Assembly (NCBI GenBank): GCA_035772405.1
Contig: JAYKKM010000071.1
Span: 648,001-712,000 of the forward strand
Direction: 5' to 3'
From: Chrysogorgia sp. JL179-B06
Taxonomy: Eukaryota; Cnidaria; Anthozoa; Scleralcyonacea; Chrysogorgiidae
Length of the DNA: 64,000 bases
Shown here: positions 24,222 through 36,000 of the stretch, in pieces
How positions within the stretch are numbered: position 1 is the stretch's first letter
How the letters are laid out: each line of letters opens with the position of its first letter
Position numbers and translations under genes: made by a program
The notes under the pieces: generated by a model
The model's database searches: none
What the model was told of the DNA's origin: nothing
The model's input: only the letters and a program-made list of their open reading frames with translations

Positions 24222-26483
24222 TATGCCAGAGGGACCGACGAAGTCTCAAACATATATTTATGAATACTTGTCCAAGTACCATTCAAATTCTTCACCTTTC
24301 AAACACCGTTTGTCACACCATTATGATAGAAAAATGTTCAGATTCTAGGCGTTAAATTGTTGTCTTTAACAAAAACTGAAACGGCGTGAAGTCCACGTGG
24401 TTTGTAAATTTCAATCAAGAACTAAGTCTCAAAGGACATGCGGTTCCCAAAGGATTTCATTTAAAAAAAACAAGGGTTAAAGTCCTAATTAAACGATGCA
24501 TGGTAATCTTAGGGTCAAACGTCGAACTTTTCATGAGTCGAACTCAATGTAAATTAGGAAACTCTTTTGTTTAAGTTCATTTGCATTGATTTCGACTCAT
24601 GAAAAGTTAGACGTTTGACCTGGGCCTAAATGAGCTGTGATTTGAAAAGTGTTGTACTGGGCGTGATGGTGTAGAAATAGTTAATAAAAAACACTAATAA
24701 TGGTTGTTGTACTCGGCCGAGTAACCGTAAAGTGTGCACTTTTCACACTCTGAGGTGAGCTTTTAATTGGGAAATGTTATGTTATGTTAAATATATTAGT
24801 AGAAGGGTGGTTTTGAAGGTTCGTAAAAGTCATTGTTCTATGCGTTGTTGTTCAAGGTCATTGAACGTATAATGAAGCAGTCATCCAACAACGTTCAAAT
24901 TCAATTAGTGTAGTCCTTCATCGTCACGTGTTGTGAGTCCTTCGCCGTCGGCCCGTCACGTGTCCATAGAATTTCCTTTCTCCAACCAATAACAAATACT
25001 TTCTCCAATACAATAACATGACTATTGCGTCACCTTAAAAGACAATGGAGCTTCCAAACCATACCCCTTGTAATGTTTACTTGACTAATCTAAACCATAC
25101 ATACTGAGTACTGACATAACAATAACAGACTACAACATACACTGTAAACACGTTTTGTCCGGTTTATCCCACGTGATCTACAACTAAACTCACGTGACTC
25201 GTACATAATATCAGTTTCTCTACACCCTCTACGCTCTACTTTTATGCGGACAGACGATATATGGACGACTTCAAGCTCGTATCGTAATTGATATAGTTCA
25301 AACTCTCGCTCCTGTTTCAACAGGAACTATCATTATCATTCATTTTTAATTGCACAATTAAGAATTGAACAATATGTACTATGTTAATAACTGCTATTTT
25401 TATCATGCATGCAGCGCATGTTCTAAATACAGAATTCTTGAAAACGGCCGGGATGACGTCTCTTGAAATAGCAGGTTCTCACAAACGACATGAATAGTTG
25501 TAAACATGAAATAGTTATCAAGAACAACAAAATGTTTAATAAATAAAAAGTGATCGCCAACTAAAATTGTAGTATGTAGAATGTAAAATGCTAACATTTT
25601 AGCTACAATAACTAGTTATAGCTCGTCATTTGTCGTGACACCATGCACGCGGTAAACTTAGTTGTGGATTTTTTAATCCTTTTTATCGTAGATGAAGAGA
25701 AATACGAGAACTTCAATGTGTCGAAAAATACTTGAGTTCTTACGTATTTTCACGGAGGACGTTTCGAACGATGTGTCCTCCCTTCAGGTACATTTTTTGT
25801 GAAGGACACATCGTCCGAAACGTCTTTGGACACAGAATATTACATCATTGAAATGTTGAGTTTAAAAGTAGGGTTAGTATTCCATCAGGGTTAGGACTAG
25901 AGTTTTTAATTTGGGTTATGGGTAGGGTTTTAAAAGTTGTAAAGGTTTTGAATCTTGAGAAAATAACCTTGATGTGTCTATGACGTAGTCTGTGGCCATT
26001 GTGTGTGCGGTACACGAAGCAAGATGCCAAATCTCCTATTTCTCCTTTTCATATTATATCCAGTTCTTTTGAGAACTTAGCAGTTTTCATATTTATTCTT
26101 AAGCATCTTACATCAATTGTCAAAACTACAACTACAAACTGATTTAAGTTCCTGACAACTAACGAGCCCTTTCTTTGAGCAAAGGATAACTGTCAATATA
26201 AGATACAATAAGATACTGAGCGATGTATAGAAAGAGATGTATATAATGCAGACATACAGTGCATTGTACAGTACACATCTCCGCCAGAGATTCGTTTGAA
26301 TGTTTCGGGATTAGTTATGCGACATGTTTCGCTAAGAATGAATCTTTCCATGTGTTCCCAATCCTTCGCTTACTCTATACTACAGAATTTTAATTCTCTT
26401 GAATATATAGAAGTCTTGTAAGATCTTTTACAACCGTAGGAAACTGTCATGTCTGGCAAATCTTCCATTTATAGACATGGTTT
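24222..26483. other. Intergenic, unknown gene 5' side to HTATSF1 3' side
   Basis: Contains a hairpin at about 24505-24630 (arms with CTTTTCATGAGTCGA / TCGACTCATGAAAAG), Penelope-like fragments (25655-26110) and unique AT-rich DNA. No gene recognised. Confidence 0.55.
25655..26110. mobile_element. Hairpin/Penelope-like fragment with degenerate TTAGGG tail
   Basis: Two opposed CGGACGATGTGTCC/GGACACATCGTCCGAAACGTC blocks (25755-25830) form a hairpin. The outer part (CTCCTTTTCATATTATATCC then AGTTCTTTTGAGAACTTAGCAG, 26045-26085) recurs at 33145-33200 (inverted) and 35230-35290. The middle segment 25858-26005 (GGTTAGGACTAGAGTTTTTA, TGACGTAGTCTGTGGCC) recurs inverted at 63175-63330. Confidence 0.65.
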
Positions 26484-29400
26484 TTAGTCTTTTTCTTCAA
26501 TGCGTTCAAGATAATCATCCCATTGTTTCATCCTAGCTTCTTTTTCCTCTTCAGTTTCTTCAATGGCATACTTAGTAACACCATCCCATCTTTCTGCTAT
26601 CAATTTTTTACCAGCAAACCAACGACCATTCATCTCCTTAAAACCAGAAATAGATAAATGGTCAGAAAAAAGGGTAGTGGTTGGGTAGTGGTTATACAGA
26701 TATCAGAAATGAATTTAACAGCAGAAAATAACTGAATTACCAGTATGGTTACTTACTTTTAAACATGCCTCAGAAGGATCAACTTCAGCAAACCCAACAG
26801 ATACAACACCATCAGCATGTCTCTATGGGATAAATTTCATTACATGAGAAAATTTTATTAATATAAACAGTGCACACCTAGTACAGTAACATAGTGCCTG
26901 TGTACAGTATGGTACATTACAATACAGTACAGTATGCTACAGTATAGAGTATGGTAGAGTACAGTACAGTACAGTACAGTACAGTACAGTACAGTACAGT
27001 ACAGTACAGTACAGTACAGATATAGTATATGTACATGTACAGTATAGTACAGTATGGTACAGATACAGATACAGGTACATTACAAATACTGTACAGATAC
27101 AGATATAGTACATGTATAGTACAGTACAATACAGTATAGTACATTATATGTACAGTACATGTACATTACAGTATATGGACAGTACAGATACAGTACATGT
27201 ACAGTACAATATATTATAGTACAGTACATGTACAGTACAGTACAGATACAGTACATGTACGATACAGATACAGTATATGTGCGATACACATACAGTATGT
27301 GTACAATACATAGTACAGTACAGCTACATCCAGAAAAATACAAAGAGGAAAGACTTACATCAAAGACCATAACTTTTCGTACCACACCATATTTTTCACA
27401 CTCTTTTTTTATATCATCTTTAAGATCTAGCAGCATAGTTGGATCTTTCTACAAACAAAATCAAGCATTATTATGACTCCCCCTGGGTATCAACCACTTG
27501 AGTAGCAAACATGAAACTTATAAAGTGGATAATTCTTTACCAGTAGCTCAACACCAATACCTACTTCAAAATCAACAGGATCAAACATATTCTTGATTAT
27601 AACAATTCTGTCAAGTTTTGAAGTCTTTTCTTCTCGATCAACCCAGTCTAGCAACCTATAGAGGTCCGACAACAAGGGATATGTCAAAAATAAATCAACT
27701 AGTCTGTGAAACTAAAAAAGACAAAGTTTATTAAATATTATATTACTGGTCTTGTCCTTTCTTCCTTTTCTTCTTCTTTTTCTTCTTTTTTGGCTTTAAT
27801 GAAGCATTAAATTCACCTTTCATCTCAAAATGTGCCTAATAAAAATAGAAATAATGACAGTATGATCATGGAGATTTCATAATCTAGCTATCCAAAAACC
27901 ACTGAAAATATAGTTCTTGCTATAACTGTGCAGGAATTGGATATATGTTAATAATACAATCCTAAGTTACCCTTTCGACTTTAATACGCTTCCCTTTGAA
28001 CTCAGAATCATCAAGTAGTTTTAGAGCTAATTCTACACTTTCAATCTAGAAGATAAAATAAATTCATAATATTACTTCAGTCTTTTATTATTATAATAAA
28101 CTCAGTACTACAGAATTTGTCTTATTAAAAGCCTGAGCTTCAAAGTACAGATATACTTACTTTGAGATAGCAGCATCTTCCGTCGCCTTTGAGATTTCCA
28201 TCTTTATCTTTATACAGTTTGATTTTCATAGTCTCTGTCAATTAAAATAAAAAGTCGTTGAAAGTCTGATACTTTGTTATTTCTCAAATTACTATTACTA
28301 TAGACACTAAACATCTGCTTTACATTAATCCCTTGTCTCCAAACATTTCTCATAGTACCGTACTACCAGTTGGGAGCTTATCTTTGGTAATCTTTTTATT
28401 CTCATTGCTTCTATACGTTGCTAGGTGCTCAGGCAACCCTGGCCTACGTGTAGACCCCTACACAGAAACCCGTTCCTTACTAGAAACGGGTTTCTGTGTA
28501 GGGGTCTACACGTAGGCTAAGGCAACCCTGGGGTAAACCTCTTTGTTTTAGTTCAACTAACTTGAATCAGCGTCTTCCATAACAATCCCGTACTTGCTCA
28601 TCATTTCAACAAACTCTTCTTCTGTTATGTCTGTTGGCAAACCTATTAGTGAATTTATTTGGAAAAAGGAATATAAATTAGAGAAAAGGAAATAATTAAC
28701 ATATTTAAATTGTGATTATTATCATAATTATATACCTGAGACATAAACATTTGTGTTTTTAGTTTCATCCATTTCAAACCATGCTGTAATGGGGAAAAAT
28801 ATTAATTTATATCACCAACAAATGGGATAATTTTTTAAAATTCATGAAAATAATAAAACTCTGAAAAAACAATTTTACTAAATTGGCTATACATGGATGA
28901 TTGTCAAGCTCAAATCCTAAGAAAGGTGTGGTTGTGGTCTTTCATGTGGCCCTAGAAGCTTCATTCTATGTGTAGATGTCGTTTCGGGCCCCTTTTTGGC
29001 ACGGGCCCTTGGGCAGTTGCCCCCGGCTACCTTCCTATCAACAGGGCTACAGATGGAGAGTGAAGGTTGCAATGATGTACTGGTTTGATTGACACATATA
29101 TATGTACTGCCTGGTAGTCACTAATATATGGTAAATGCTAATAATTATATTTATATAATTATATACCATAACTTGGGAGCTAATATTGGAGCAGACAGAA
29201 CATAAATTGTAATTTCACCTGGTGGTTCTTTTCGTTTTTCCCCGGTGCTTCCTTCCTTTGTATTATCAACTGTAGATTGTGCTGAAGTTGTCTCTGCTAT
29301 AGTTTTAACATCGTCTTTCACAGAACTGCCAGCTGCCTCATCCTCTGGTTGACCAAAACCATAGTTCATTTGATACAATGCAATGAAATCTTCATCAATC

Positions 29401-29791
29401 TAGAAAAAAGCAATATATATATATACACTGTATTTCAATGATCAATATTCTGTGTCATCAATAGGCTGTTTATAGATATGATGTTATTCTATAACATATA
29501 TTATATGGCCAGCCATATAATATATGTTATATATTATAACATGCATACAATAACTTGAAACCATGCTAGTAATTGTTATGTATTTTATCAAACCTTTGGA
29601 AACCAAGCTCTCTTCTCTTCATTCCACTCATATTCAGTGTCATCATTTGGATCTTTATAAACTTTATTTGAGTCAATTTTCTCCTCATTATTCTCTTCAT
29701 TATTCTCTTCCCGATCAAGTGCTGCAGCTGCAGATTTTAACTTCAACTCATCGATTAACTCTTTTGTTTCCTTAGGTACTGTTTCGTCCAT
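26484..29791 (-). CDS. HTATSF1: HTATSF1/Cus2-type splicing factor, complete, 11 exons
   Basis: Minus-strand exons: 29791-29594, 29399-29219, 28783-28736, 28642-28562, 28234-28161, 28045-27971, 27835-27747, 27655-27565, 27448-27359, 26822-26757, 26636-26484 (TAA). All phases agree; 381 residues. HTATSF1 is a U2 snRNP-associated factor (yeast Cus2) that binds SF3B1 and helps early spliceosome assembly. An N-terminal DDTEYEWNEEKRAWFPK motif is followed by RRM1 (NTNVYVSGLPTDITEEEF, about residues 137-220), a lysine-rich linker, and RRM2 of U2AF-homology type (DRIVIIKNMFDPVDFE ... MNGRWFAGKKLIAERWDG, about 262-350) with the R-W-F loop expected to bind a ULM tryptophan. The ATG chosen is the first in frame; the open frame extends further upstream without an ATG. 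The long acidic tail of vertebrate HTATSF1 is absent, so it resembles Cus2-sized relatives. Confidence 0.95.
26893..27325. repeat. (ACAGT)n / (GTACA)n microsatellite
   Basis: Pentamer ACAGT with GTACATGTAC variants fills a HTATSF1 intron (between 26822 and 27359). Stretches such as AGTACATGTACAGTACA are self-complementary, so the array can fold on itself. It generates long false Tyr/Cys/Val-rich frames. Confidence 0.93.
28443..28519. mobile_element. 77-bp near-perfect hairpin with 12-bp target duplication
   Basis: CCTACGTGTAGACCCCTACA... and ...TGTAGGGGTCTACACGTAGG are inverted almost end to end, with a tiny loop (TCCTTACTAG). AGGCAACCCTGG flanks both sides (28431-28442 and 28520-28531). Lies in a HTATSF1 intron. 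Confidence 0.85.
28880..29140. mobile_element. Degraded tRNA-SINE remnant
   Basis: GATTGTCAAGCTCAAATCCT at about 28900 and ACAGATGGAGAGTGAAGGTT...GTACTGCCTGG at about 29047-29115 are the two ends of the SINE family; the middle is replaced by a GGGCCC-rich insert. Lies in a HTATSF1 intron. Confidence 0.55.
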
Positions 29792-30029
29792 ATTTTTATC
29801 CTCAAAAGAAGATAAGGAATTTGCAAGAATCAACACATTTGGCAAAGACCGTGTCCCACGAACGCGAGGGAATCTCGCGTGTGCGGCAAATCAGTGTCCA
29901 CGCTATTTGTTGCTATGGTAACAAAATGAAATAGTTGATTGAAGCAAAGCCAGCCAAAACAAACCAACGATGTTTAGGTTTTCTCGAGATCAGATTTTTT
30001 AATCAAAACCATGTATTGAGGTAATAAAC
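29792..30029. promoter_or_regulatory. Bidirectional HTATSF1-CFAP47 promoter with X-box
   Basis: This gap separates two divergent ATGs. It holds GTTGCTATGGTAAC at 29909-29922, a full palindromic X-box; RFX factors bind GTTRCCATRGYAAC-type sites in ciliary gene promoters, which fits CFAP47, 108 bp downstream. A perfect inverted repeat ACGCGAG-N5-CTCGCGT is at 29862-29880, on the HTATSF1 side. No TATA box is obvious. RFX control of CFAP47 is inferred from the motif. Confidence 0.75.
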
Positions 30030-33000
30030 ATGGAAGGTTCTGTGGCTGGAGTACGTATTTTGCCAGCTGTTGTGCAGTTTCATCATGCCGACCCTGGCAT
30101 TTTACATCAAATGAGTCTCAAAGTACAAAACCTGAGCAAATTTTCGAAGTTAGTCAGGTTTCATGCACCAGATTCCAAGGTAAGCTTACCATAATTTCTG
30201 GCATATGTCTAGAACTAACTATACAATACATGCTTTTTTATATTTCATTATAATGTGTTCATTCATGATTCATGATATTCAACTGAAGTATATATAGTCC
30301 ATTGTCAACCTTTAAGATTCAGATCATTCAGAAATCATGACAGTTCACAACATATTATTTTTGTTCAACCAATTATACATGGTCACCATGATCCAACATC
30401 ATTGTCTTTCTGTATGGTCAGTGTATTTGACTAAGTAGAATTTTATTACCATCATCTATAGCCTTAGCCTCACTTTGATTTTGAGGAGGCTAGCTGTCTC
30501 TATTGACTCTATAATCAAGAGTTATCCTGACCAAGGTCAATGTTATCTACTGAAGCCGTCATGGCTAAAGGCAGACAATAACTTGTGCATAAGCCTATAT
30601 CCAATGACAATAATTGTTGTTCATTTTTTCTTTAGTTTTTTTCAATCAAAGTAAAAAATCCTGATAAACCAATTGCTCCAGGACTTGATATCACAGCTCT
30701 TGTTGAATATTACACAGACAAAGCTGTGCAGGACCAACAAGACAGAGCTATATTATTGGTTGATAATGACATCATTGAAATCCCATTGATAGCGTAAGTA
30801 CACATTGAATAGCAAAAAAGTAGAGTACGGCTGTGTAGGTAATTTTTGGATATATATAGCAAAGTGAAAAGGTGGTAAAAAGTAATACGGTCTTACTTTG
30901 ATGCAGGGGTGGTGCCAGGAATTCCCCGACGCAGGGGCTAAGGTCCCTGACAGGGGGGCTAACAGGTGGTGGTAATTCCTCTAGGGGGGGTCGAGGGCAT
31001 TTTCCTCCGAGGCTGTAGCTGCCCCCCTCTGGCGCCACCCCTGCTTTGATGAAGGGTTCTGCTCTAAAGTTCGAAATGTCAGTATATTTCATTCCTAAAA
31101 TATTGCATGATAGTCCATCACCTTTTCACTTTGTTTAATTGTACTGAATAGGTTACTTCTAAACTAGTCAAGGTGATTTGCCTTTGGATAAATAAAACTA
31201 GATCTATGACATTAACCACAAACATTCACTCTTTAAATATTTAGTTGCATACATGTACTGTATATAGTGCAGGCCCATAGCAGTTACCATAGTTACCGCA
31301 TGTGCAGTAGCCACCAGGCCAATATACATGGGTGCCTATTTTATATCTTCGAGCCTATCAGGCCATTATCCCGGACAGCATTGAATCTGTAACCTTCTGA
31401 TTGCTGGTGAGATGCTCTATTTCCATTGAGCTAGTTACCATGACTAAGATTCCTGTACAAGAAACATTTTCTGGGCATTTGAGCGAATGACAACCATCCA
31501 TGTATCGTCTGTGTACTGTACTGTCTAAGCTCCCACATTCACTACATCAGTGTGTATACCAGGCGCGGATTAACCTATGGGCAACTGGGGCACATGCCCC
31601 AGGGCCCCGAGCTTCTGAGGGCCCAGCTCAAATTTGAAACGAAGGGAAAAAAACAGAGCACAAAAGCAAAAAAATCATTTAAAAAATTAAAAATCTTGAA
31701 ATATTTTACAGAATCATTATATAGATCAGTAACAGTAACACTCTAATGCAGTGTACCTACGGATTTAACGTAAATTTTAATTGTTAAAATAAACCCCAGA
31801 CTCAGCAGTCAATATTTATATTAGTAACTGATAAGCGATAACTGTTCCCATGCACCGCAGCGGCAGAGACCGGGGTGCAACATGCTAACTTTCAGATGTT
31901 TGGGGCCCCATAATCTAAATTTGCCCCAGGGCCCCTGGGGTCCTTAATCCGCCTCTGGTGTATACAACACATCAATCAATGTAACCTGAAAATGCATTCT
32001 TGCATAATTTACACTGTAATTCTTACTGATAGTTATACTTTGGGGTTTAATCTTAAAATATAGATTCAGTCCATCATCGCAACTTGAAATTTGTGGTCCT
32101 GTTGACTTTGGTTGTACTGTGGCTGATGGAAAGATCCTCACTCGTTACTTTTCAATTGATAATTATGGCAGAAAATCTGGAGAATTTAAAATCAAGTACA
32201 ATGGAAAACAACCCATCACTATAACACCAACCAGTGGTGTAGTTGAAGCAGAAACATCTCAGAAAATTAAGGTTAATTATAAGTTAATTATTTTATAATT
32301 ATTCTGCATTTTAAATTAATTATGAAAATTATTATGATAATTAAACAATATCATGATATTGTTTAATTATCATAATAATTTTCATAATTTATTTCAAATG
32401 CGGAATAATTGTAAAATAATTAACTTATAATTAACATAAAGTCATTGTAAAGGTTTTGAAGTGCAAGCTGTGTTAAGTTGTCAAATATAGCTTGACAGAC
32501 AGGACTTGAACCCCCAACCTTCTGAATGCTAGCCTGATGCTCTAATCATTGAGCCACTAGAACTCAGATGGCAGGCCAAGGTTAATCATGGTATTTAAAC
32601 CTGGGACAAGTCGTGCCATGTGTTCACAAGTACTTGTTGAACTACAAGTCGTGTTGTGACAGTCAATATCCAGTCAAATGTTGTTGGTTAAGTTAGGAGT
32701 AAGAGCAAGCAACCAACCAACCAACCAAGCAAGCAAGCAAGGAAGGAAGGAAGGAAGGAAGGAAGGAAGGAAGGAAGGAAGGAAGGAAGGAAGGAAGGAA
32801 GGAAGGAAGTAATTAGGAAGTAATTAGCAAGTAAGTAAGTAAGCAAGCAAGTAAGTAAGTAAGTAAGTAAGTAATAGGTGGTACAAGTAAGTAAGTAAGT
32901 AATAGGTACATGTAGGTAGGTACATGTACGTATAGGTCCTGTCTAAAATCTTGTCTAATTTTTTCCTAGCACAGCTTGCACTTTATATAGTTACCTACAA

Positions 33001-36000
33001 TTATATATTTAATCATGATAATCAATGAAAGTTTTTAATTGCATGTTTAACTATAACTACTCATTATTTTAGGTTGAGTTCATCAGTAAAACTTGTGGCA
33101 AGTTAAAGGAAGTTGTCAAGTATGTAACTAAGAATAAACATGAAAGCTGCTAAGTTCTCAAGAGAACTGGATATAATATGAAAAAGAGAAATAAGAAAAC
33201 TTCAATATGTTGAAGTATAAGAGTACTTATGTATAAGAGTTACTTATGAGTTATGTATAACAACAGTTCAGACAATACCTAACAAAAAAAGTCTATAGGC
33301 CTGCCTATATGCATGTCTATAGGAAACCTATAGGATCCTCAAGGTCCGAATTAGCAATTCGCAATTGAAAATTTCGAAAATCTGCGAAGTGATTTTTCTA
33401 AGAATTGCGAAGCTGATTTTAAGTAACCAAGTTCACCGTGGACGCGACGCAAGTGATGTAAACGTCAATTATAGGACTTAATGATGTTACACTACGTTGT
33501 AAGACGTTACGCTACGTTGTAAGACCTACGTTTTAAGGCGTTACGTTACTTTGTAAAACGTTACGCTATGTTGTAAGACGCTACACAACGTTGTAAGACG
33601 TTACGCAACGTTGTAGGACGCTACGTAAAGTTGTAAGACGCTACGCAACGTTGTACGACGCTACGTAAAGTTAATTGTAAGACGTTACGCTACGTGGAAA
33701 GACGTTATGCTACGTTGTAAAACGTTATGCTACGTTGTAAGACGTTACGCAACGTTGTAAGACGTCACACTACGTTGGGAGATGTTACGCTACATTGTGA
33801 CAATAAAGAAAAATGCGAAGCTGTTTTTGAGTGCTAATTCGGACCCTGATCCTATAGGAAACCTATAGGCTTCTATAGGCAATTGGCACATGGAAAGCAA
33901 AGGAATTTGGTGACAATGAATGAAATATATATTTAATCTGAAGCCACAATCACCCAAAGGTTCTTTACATGAGTGTTCTCTTCACCAATATTGTGGAACA
34001 ATCTTCACCAATATTGTGGAACAATAATCCAGACAGTTTAAGACTTTTTAAGACAGTTTAAGACAAACAAATTTTGAAACTTTTAAAACACAAAATTGAA
34101 AACTTACCTCAATTTATAAACTTTCCTATAATTAATTATAAGTGTAATTTATTTTATAATTAACTTTAAGTATAATTAATTAAATATAATTTATGTTTAG
34201 TGTTAAACTTGAAGGACAAGAAAACAGTTTTGTAGAAATTCTTGGTGATGTGGTTGACAGGAAATTACAGTTGTTAAACATGGAAAACAAGGAAGAGGTT
34301 GAATTTATTAAGTTTGGTGCGACATTCTACGGGACAGATCAAGTAAAGTCATTCTTACTTTATAATAATGGACCAGATACAATGAATTATGTTGTTGTTT
34401 TGGAAGAAGGAGCAGAAGGACAAGAGGTGGTGAGTGTTTACAAACAAGAATACTTGCATGTTTAGTTTTTACTCTAATTGAAGTCATTTGGAAGAGGTAA
34501 TATATGTCCATGTTATATTCTGGGGCTTAAATGCATCTGGTGGGATATATTGCTAAAGCTTCATAAAAAACACTGGTTAATTCAATGGTTAGAAAAGTAA
34601 TCATTATGTCCATCCCTAGTAGTACTGTAAGTACCACAATACTGTAAGTATCAAACCATAGTCAATCGAGATATGGTCTGGAAACTCGGCAAACTTCAAA
34701 GCGACTATAATGAGCTACGTTTTGATGTTGAACCGTACCTTACACCGAGCACATCCTTTGTTTTAGGTTTATTAATATTTAAACAACACGGTTGAGCGAT
34801 TAAACCCAAACGATTCTATTGGATGATTGCTTCATTATACTCAAAATACAATAGGTTCAGTGACCGTGCACCGTGCACAAAATTGCATAAAGACGAACAA
34901 AAAGATAGAACAAAGACTTTAGCTGAGTTTCCAGACCATATCTTGATTGACTATGATCAAACCTATGGATATAATATGAAAAGGAGAAATAAGAGAACTT
35001 CAATGTGTTGAAAAATACATAAGTAAGAGTACTTAGTACCTTCATGGACGACGTTTCGGACAATGTGTCCTTCTTCAGGTCAGATAGACCTGAGGAAAGT
35101 CACCTTTTTCAGGTCAGATGGACCTGATGAAGATCTGAGCTGAAGAAGGACACATTGTCCGAAACGTCGTCCATGAATATACGTAAGTACTCTTACTTAA
35201 GTATTTTTCAACACATTGAAGTTTTGTTATTTCTCTTTTTCATATTATTCCAGTTCTCTTTTGAGAACTTAGCAGCTTTCATATTTTTTCTTAGCACCAA
35301 ACCTATGTTGAACAAACATTTTTAATTATTTGTTTTTGTAATCTTTTGTCCTTCATTCGTTGATCAACACTCACTCAGAGCACGAAACGGATTTTTAGGA
35401 AGATATTTCAATAATCAGAACTTAAAGCAACTATGATGAAGGGCTCCGCTCGTATGAAGGACTCTTACTCTGATGAAGGGCTCCGCTCGAAACGTCAGTA
35501 TCTCGTCACTAAATTATTGCGGCAGTTTACCACCTTTTCACTTTGCTATATATTCAAAACACTGTCTACGCAGCACTCTACTTTTATAATTACAAGTATA
35601 TCTTACTCTGATGAATGGCTCCGCTCAAAACATCAGTATTTCGTTCCTAAAACATCTTGGCAGTTCACACCACCTTTTCACTTTGCTATATATCCAAAAC
35701 ACTACCTACGCAGCACTCTACTTTTATAGAACAATTAATTAGGTTCCTAACTATCAAACTAACAAGGCTTTTTATAATTTTCTTATAATTCATTATAAGG
35801 GCTTGGATTTGACCAAGAGTGCTACTGCATTGGTTGCATCTCAGCAACGAACCCTTCATTCTGAAGATGGTTATGATGGAGAAGACTTAACCTCATTGGT
35901 CACAGTTTTTCCTAACCAAGGAGAACTAGGTGCTGGAGAGATGAGTGTTGTTCACTTTAAGTTCAGCCCAAGGTTTCAAAAGTCCATCCATGGATGGCAA

